From contig CALGIJ010000025.1 in assembly GCA_937915545.1 (NCBI GenBank), positions 1-64,000 on the forward strand: a stretch of 64,000 nucleotides of DNA. The letters are read 5' to 3'. The notes below the pieces were generated by a model. It did not search any database and had not been told where the DNA came from. It saw nothing but the letters and a program-made list of their open reading frames with translations. This stretch comes from an uncultured Desulfobacterales bacterium. Its GTDB lineage: Bacteria > Desulfobacterota > Desulfobulbia > Desulfobulbales > Desulfocapsaceae. Below are positions 60,792 through 64,000 of this stretch, piece after piece (position 1 is the first letter of the stretch; every line of letters starts with the position of its first letter). The position numbers and the translations under genes were made by a program.

Positions 60792-63700
60792 CTAGAAGGT
60801 CACCCGCTCCCCCTGCGCCGCCAGACTGGCGAACTCGCTCTGCCACTCTTCGCCGCCGAGGTGGCGGGCGAGGAGTACGGCGAGGTGCTGCGGCACGATG
60901 CCGAGGTCGCGGTTGCGGCCAAGGCCGGACAGGCAGGAGGGGCAGTTGGTGGCCACCGTGGTCGCCGTTTCGCCGAGCATCGCCACTTCCAGCGAGTGGC
61001 GCTTGCGGCGCCGCATGGCATCGGCGATATCGGGGCGCGACACCGCCAGGGTGCCCGCCTCCGAGCAGCAGTCGGGCACGGGGGTGACGGCTGTAAAGAG
61101 CCGGCCGAGGAGGGTCTTGCCCATGCCGTCGAGGGAGTCGTGGCAGGGGGTGTGATAGAGCACTGTCTCGCGGCGTTTTTCCGCGTTCGGCAGGGGTGTG
61201 TGGTCGAGGACGAATTGCGCCGCGTCGACGATGGGGCAGTCGAAGATCTCACCGCAGCCCATCTCGTGCAGGGCCTCGCGGCAGGTGCCGCAGCTGACCA
61301 CGAAGCCGTCGAAGGCGATATGGCCGAGCATTTCGCGGATCTGGCTGAGGATGATGGTGTCGCGCAGGGCGCTGATCGCCGCCATCTTCTTCCTGGCGTT
61401 GACTTTGGCGGGAAAGCCGCAGCACTGGTGCAGCGGGGGGATGATGACGCGGATGCCGCTCTTGACGAGACAGTAGATGGCGGCGGCGCCGATCTCGGCG
61501 TAGAGGCGCTCCGAGCCGCAGCCGGGGAAATAGAACACCGTCTTGATCGGCGTCTCGGCGGGGGTGAACATCAGCGCTTCGCGCTCGCTGTAGGATGGCA
61601 GCAGGGCCTCGAGGGAGGTCGGCGAGGGTGGCTGCATCGGTGAGGCGAGGGCGTGCAGAAAGCGCCAGCCTCGCTCGACAAGCAGCGGTGGCGCCTTACG
61701 ATAGGCTTTCGCCGCCACGGCCTGTGCGGCGCTGCCCCACTGCACCACGCCCTTGCGGAAGATGTGGTTGAAGGTGCGGTTCCTGATCTTCAAATAGTAA
61801 AGCGATAAAAGGGTCGCCGGGGCGGTGTGCTTGTAGCCGAGGTCGCAGAGGATCTCGCGCTCGAGCAGCGATACCTCGGCGGTGTCGATGTCCACCGGAC
61901 AGGGCGCCAGGCATTTACGGCACATGGTGCAGTGGTCGGCGATCTCTTCGAGGTTTTTGAGCTGGTTGAAGCGCGGCAGGTGCGAGCGCTGCATGTCGTA
62001 GAGCAGGGCCTCGATGAGCGAACCGATGACCATGTTCTTGTTGCGCGGGTGGAAGAAGAGGTTGCTGCCGGGGTGGTAGACGCAGCATACCCCCATGCAC
62101 TTGCCGCAGCGGATGCACTTGGAGATCATCGCGCTGAGCTTGGCCAGCTCGCCGTACTGGAGGAGCTTCGCCTCCAGTTCGAGGAGGTTGAAGGAGGGGG
62201 TGTAGACCTTGTCGATGATCGCCGGGTCGCTGAGCATGCCGGGGTTCATCACCCCGCGCGGGTCGACTTCGCGACGGTAGCGGCGCAGCTCGTCGAGGCG
62301 CCTCTCGTCGAGAAACTTCATTTTTGTGATGCCGATGCCGTGCTCGCCGCTGACCACCCCGCCGAGCTCGACCGCCTTGGTCATGACGTCCTCGGCGGTT
62401 TTCTCGGCGCGTTTCATCATCTCGCGGTCATTGGAGAAGACCGGGATGTTGACGTGGATGTTGCCGTCGCCGGCGTGCATGTGGGTGGCGATGACGATGC
62501 GCCGCGCCCGCACCCGGGTGTGGATGGCCTCGATGTCGCTGCTGACCCTGCTGTAGCCGCTGAGCAATTGCAGCAGGTCGGCGAGGAGGGTCCGGATATC
62601 GACGCCCTGGCGCACTGCCTCGCGGCGGCGCAGCTGCAGCTGTTCGAGGGTGGCGCGGCACAGCTCGTTGGCCTTGGGGATCTTGGCCTCGAGCCAGTCC
62701 GGGTCCTCGATGGGCTCGGCGGTCTGCAGGTAAGAGAGGATGGCTTCGATGACCTCCATCTTGTTATGGATGTCCTCGTCGATGTTGCGGGCGTCGACGA
62801 AACGGGCGAACTCGGCCAGGGCCGGCAGGGGCAGGACGATGTCCTCGTTGAGCTTGAAGGCATTGGTGCGCGCGGCGATGGCGCCGAGGCGCTTGCGGTC
62901 GCGCCAGAAACGCACCGCCTCGTCCTCGTCCTGGGCGATGAACAGCTCGGTGTTGCCGTAGGGGGCGAGCAGGGCCACCAGCCGGTCGCGACCGCGCAGC
63001 ACCTGGGCGCTGGTGTGGCCGACCATGTCGATGAGCAGGACCGCCTTGGGCTGCTCGCTGCGCGCCGCCTTGAACTTGTACTTGATGGCGCGGATGTACT
63101 CCTCGTCGAAGTGCTCCAGGGCCATGAGGGCCTCTTCGCCGCTATTGGTGAAGGCGGTGGAGATCTCGACGATGACCCGGCTGGCCTCGTCCATGTCTTC
63201 GCCATAGAATTCGAGGCAGAAGGTCATCTTCTTCTCGTAGGCCTGGTGGAGGACGAAGCGGCCGGAGGTGATCACCCCGTCGCAGCCCTCCTTCTGGAAG
63301 CCGGGCAGGCCGTTGAGGGCCTTGTTGGTGATGTCCTTCCACAGGCCCTTCTTGCGGATCTCGGTACCGGCGAGGCGCACCTCGCGCAGCAGGCGGCCCT
63401 GGGCGTCAAGCACTTCGAAGCGCATCTCGTCGTCGGGGAGGATCTTGCGCATCGGGTGGTTGACGCGCCGCACGGTGAGCAGCCCCTGGCCGGGCATGGC
63501 GATGCGGTAGGAGAGGATGTTGTCGATGGCCGTGCCCCAGAGGACGGCGGTCTTGCCGCCAGCGTTCTCGGCGATGTTGCCGCCGATGGTCGAGGCCCAG
63601 GCGCTAGTCGGGTCGGTGGCGAACACCAGGTTATGACGCGTTGCCTGGGCCATGGCGTCGCCGGTGACCACCCCGGCCTCGACGCGCAGCACCGGCACCT

Positions 63701-64000
63701 TGACCCCCTCGCCGAGATGGGGGAAGTCGTCCCAGGCGATGGGGTCGATGCCGGTGAGCTTTTCGGTGTTGATCATCACGCAGCCGGACTGAACCGGCAC
63801 GCTGCCGCCGGTCAGCCCGGTGCCGCCGCCGCGCGGGATGATCTTCAGCCCCAGTTCGCTGCACATCTCGATGAGCTCGCCGACCTGTTCCTCGCGTTCT
63901 GGGCGCAGCACCGCCAGGGGCAAAAAGAGGCGCCAGTCGGTGGCGTCGGTGGCGTGGCTGATCAGGGTGAAGGGGTCGAAGCGCACGTTGTCGCGGCCAA
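60792..64000 (-). CDS. DUF3683-type FAD-linked and Fe-S oxidoreductase (partial, N-terminus outside window)
   Basis: A long flavin/iron-sulfur oxidoreductase whose 5' end is cut by the window edge; reading stays open to base 64000, so at least 1069 residues are visible, and the conserved RDNVRFDP block sits right at the edge. The FAD-binding type 4 domain (PRGGGTGLTGG, about 52-62 from the visible GTG) is followed by an FAD-linked oxidase C-terminal domain with HMHAGDGNIHVN (about 500), two 4Fe-4S motifs (CIRCGKC near 625, CTMCRKCLAPCPVD near 690) and two CCG-type cysteine-rich motifs (GCGSERLY and CGTC). This architecture is a GlcD-plus-GlcF/HdrD fusion of the DUF3683 type; an N-terminal DUF3683 is expected beyond the edge. 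Likely lactate or other 2-hydroxyacid oxidation; substrate not proven. Confidence 0.88.
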   Translation of the reverse strand, partial: GRDNVRFDPFTLISHATDATDWRLFLPLAVLRPEREEQVGELIEMCSELGLKIIPRGGGTGLTGGSVPVQSGCVMINTEKLTGIDPIAWDDFPHLGEGVKVPVLRVEAGVVTGDAMAQATRHNLVFATDPTSAWASTIGGNIAENAGGKTAVLWGTAIDNILSYRIAMPGQGLLTVRRVNHPMRKILPDDEMRFEVLDAQGRLLREVRLAGTEIRKKGLWKDITNKALNGLPGFQKEGCDGVITSGRFVLHQAYEKKMTFCLEFYGEDMDEASRVIVEISTAFTNSGEEALMALEHFDEEYIRAIKYKFKAARSEQPKAVLLIDMVGHTSAQVLRGRDRLVALLAPYGNTELFIAQDEDEAVRFWRDRKRLGAIAARTNAFKLNEDIVLPLPALAEFARFVDARNIDEDIHNKMEVIEAILSYLQTAEPIEDPDWLEAKIPKANELCRATLEQLQLRRREAVRQGVDIRTLLADLLQLLSGYSRVSSDIEAIHTRVRARRIVIATHMHAGDGNIHVNIPVFSNDREMMKRAEKTAEDVMTKAVELGGVVSGEHGIGITKMKFLDERRLDELRRYRREVDPRGVMNPGMLSDPAIIDKVYTPSFNLLELEAKLLQYGELAKLSAMISKCIRCGKCMGVCCVYHPGSNLFFHPRNKNMVIGSLIEALLYDMQRSHLPRFNQLKNLEEIADHCTMCRKCLAPCPVDIDTAEVSLLEREILCDLGYKHTAPATLLSLYYLKIRNRTFNHIFRKGVVQWGSAAQAVAAKAYRKAPPLLVERGWRFLHALASPMQPPSPTSLEALLPSYSEREALMFTPAETPIKTVFYFPGCGSERLYAEIGAAAIYCLVKSGIRVIIPPLHQCCGFPAKVNARKKMAAISALRDTIILSQIREMLGHIAFDGFVVSCGTCREALHEMGCGEIFDCPIVDAAQFVLDHTPLPNAEKRRETVLYHTPCHDSLDGMGKTLLGRLFTAVTPVPDCCSEAGTLAVSRPDIADAMRRRKRHSLEVAMLGETATTVATNCPSCLSGLGRNRDLGIVPQHLAVLLARHLGGEEWQSEFASLAAQGERVTF

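Overview
The window is about 64 kb of GC-rich, gene-dense bacterial chromosome. The gene content points to an anaerobic or microaerophilic member of Desulfobacterota (formerly Deltaproteobacteria), perhaps Desulfobulbales-like. This is an inference from: a complex I operon without nuoE/F/G and with an extra antiporter subunit, a menaquinone-type C-methyltransferase (UbiE/MenG), a bacteriohemerythrin, tandem universal stress proteins, a very long FAD/Fe-S oxidoreductase, and the housekeeping synteny. I see no prophage, intact insertion sequence, CRISPR array or rRNA. There is one tRNA gene (Gly-GCC).

Layout. (1) 1-523 has no convincing gene. 524-2243 (minus) holds a small membrane protein and an M48 membrane metalloprotease. 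(2) 2340-13776 (minus) is one long respiratory operon, nuoA-B-C-D-H-I-J-K, then a 492-residue MrpD/NuoL-like subunit, an 84-residue membrane protein, a 596-residue NuoL/MrpD-like subunit, nuoM and nuoN. A LysR regulator is divergent from it. (3) 15087-18110 (minus) carries truA, argC, rpsI, rplM and, upstream of a terminator, tRNA-Gly behind a near-consensus promoter. (4) 18509-23662 (plus) carries hisB, a lipoprotein, a TtcA-like thiolase-type PP-loop enzyme, a DUF89 protein, asnS and ubiE/menG; TtcA-like, DUF89 and asnS overlap at their stop/start codons. (5) 23788-26874 has a MOSC protein, a universal stress protein, an unrecognised 362-residue protein and a small membrane protein whose start codon directly abuts it. 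(6) 26965-36319 is recC-recB-recD plus a Cof-type HAD phosphatase. (7) 36505-45611 has a FapA-family protein, a CBS/ACT protein, an EHD/dynamin-like membrane GTPase, a DUF985 cupin and an SbcD/SbcC-like (YhaO/YhaN-like) pair. (8) 45608-47880 is ilvBN behind a full attenuator: promoter, 35-codon Val/Ile/Leu-rich leader peptide, antiterminator and terminator. (9) 48080-56385 has a P2-type cation ATPase convergent with a complete seven-gene mrpABCDEFG antiporter operon; a tandem universal stress protein is divergent from mrp. (10) 57712-64000 has a bacteriohemerythrin, a saccharopine dehydrogenase-like protein with a sodium:solute symporter, and the C-terminal ~1070 residues of a DUF3683-type FAD/Fe-S oxidoreductase that runs off the right end.

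How the parts fit: the window is rich in ion-coupled energy conservation (complex I with four antiporter-type subunits, Mrp, P-type ATPase, SSF symporter) and DNA double-strand-break processing (RecBCD, SbcCD-like). The best candidates for something little described are the enlarged complex I with an Asn in place of a pumping Lys, the ilvBN attenuator, the EHD-like GTPase, and the unrecognised gene placed head-to-head before recCBD.
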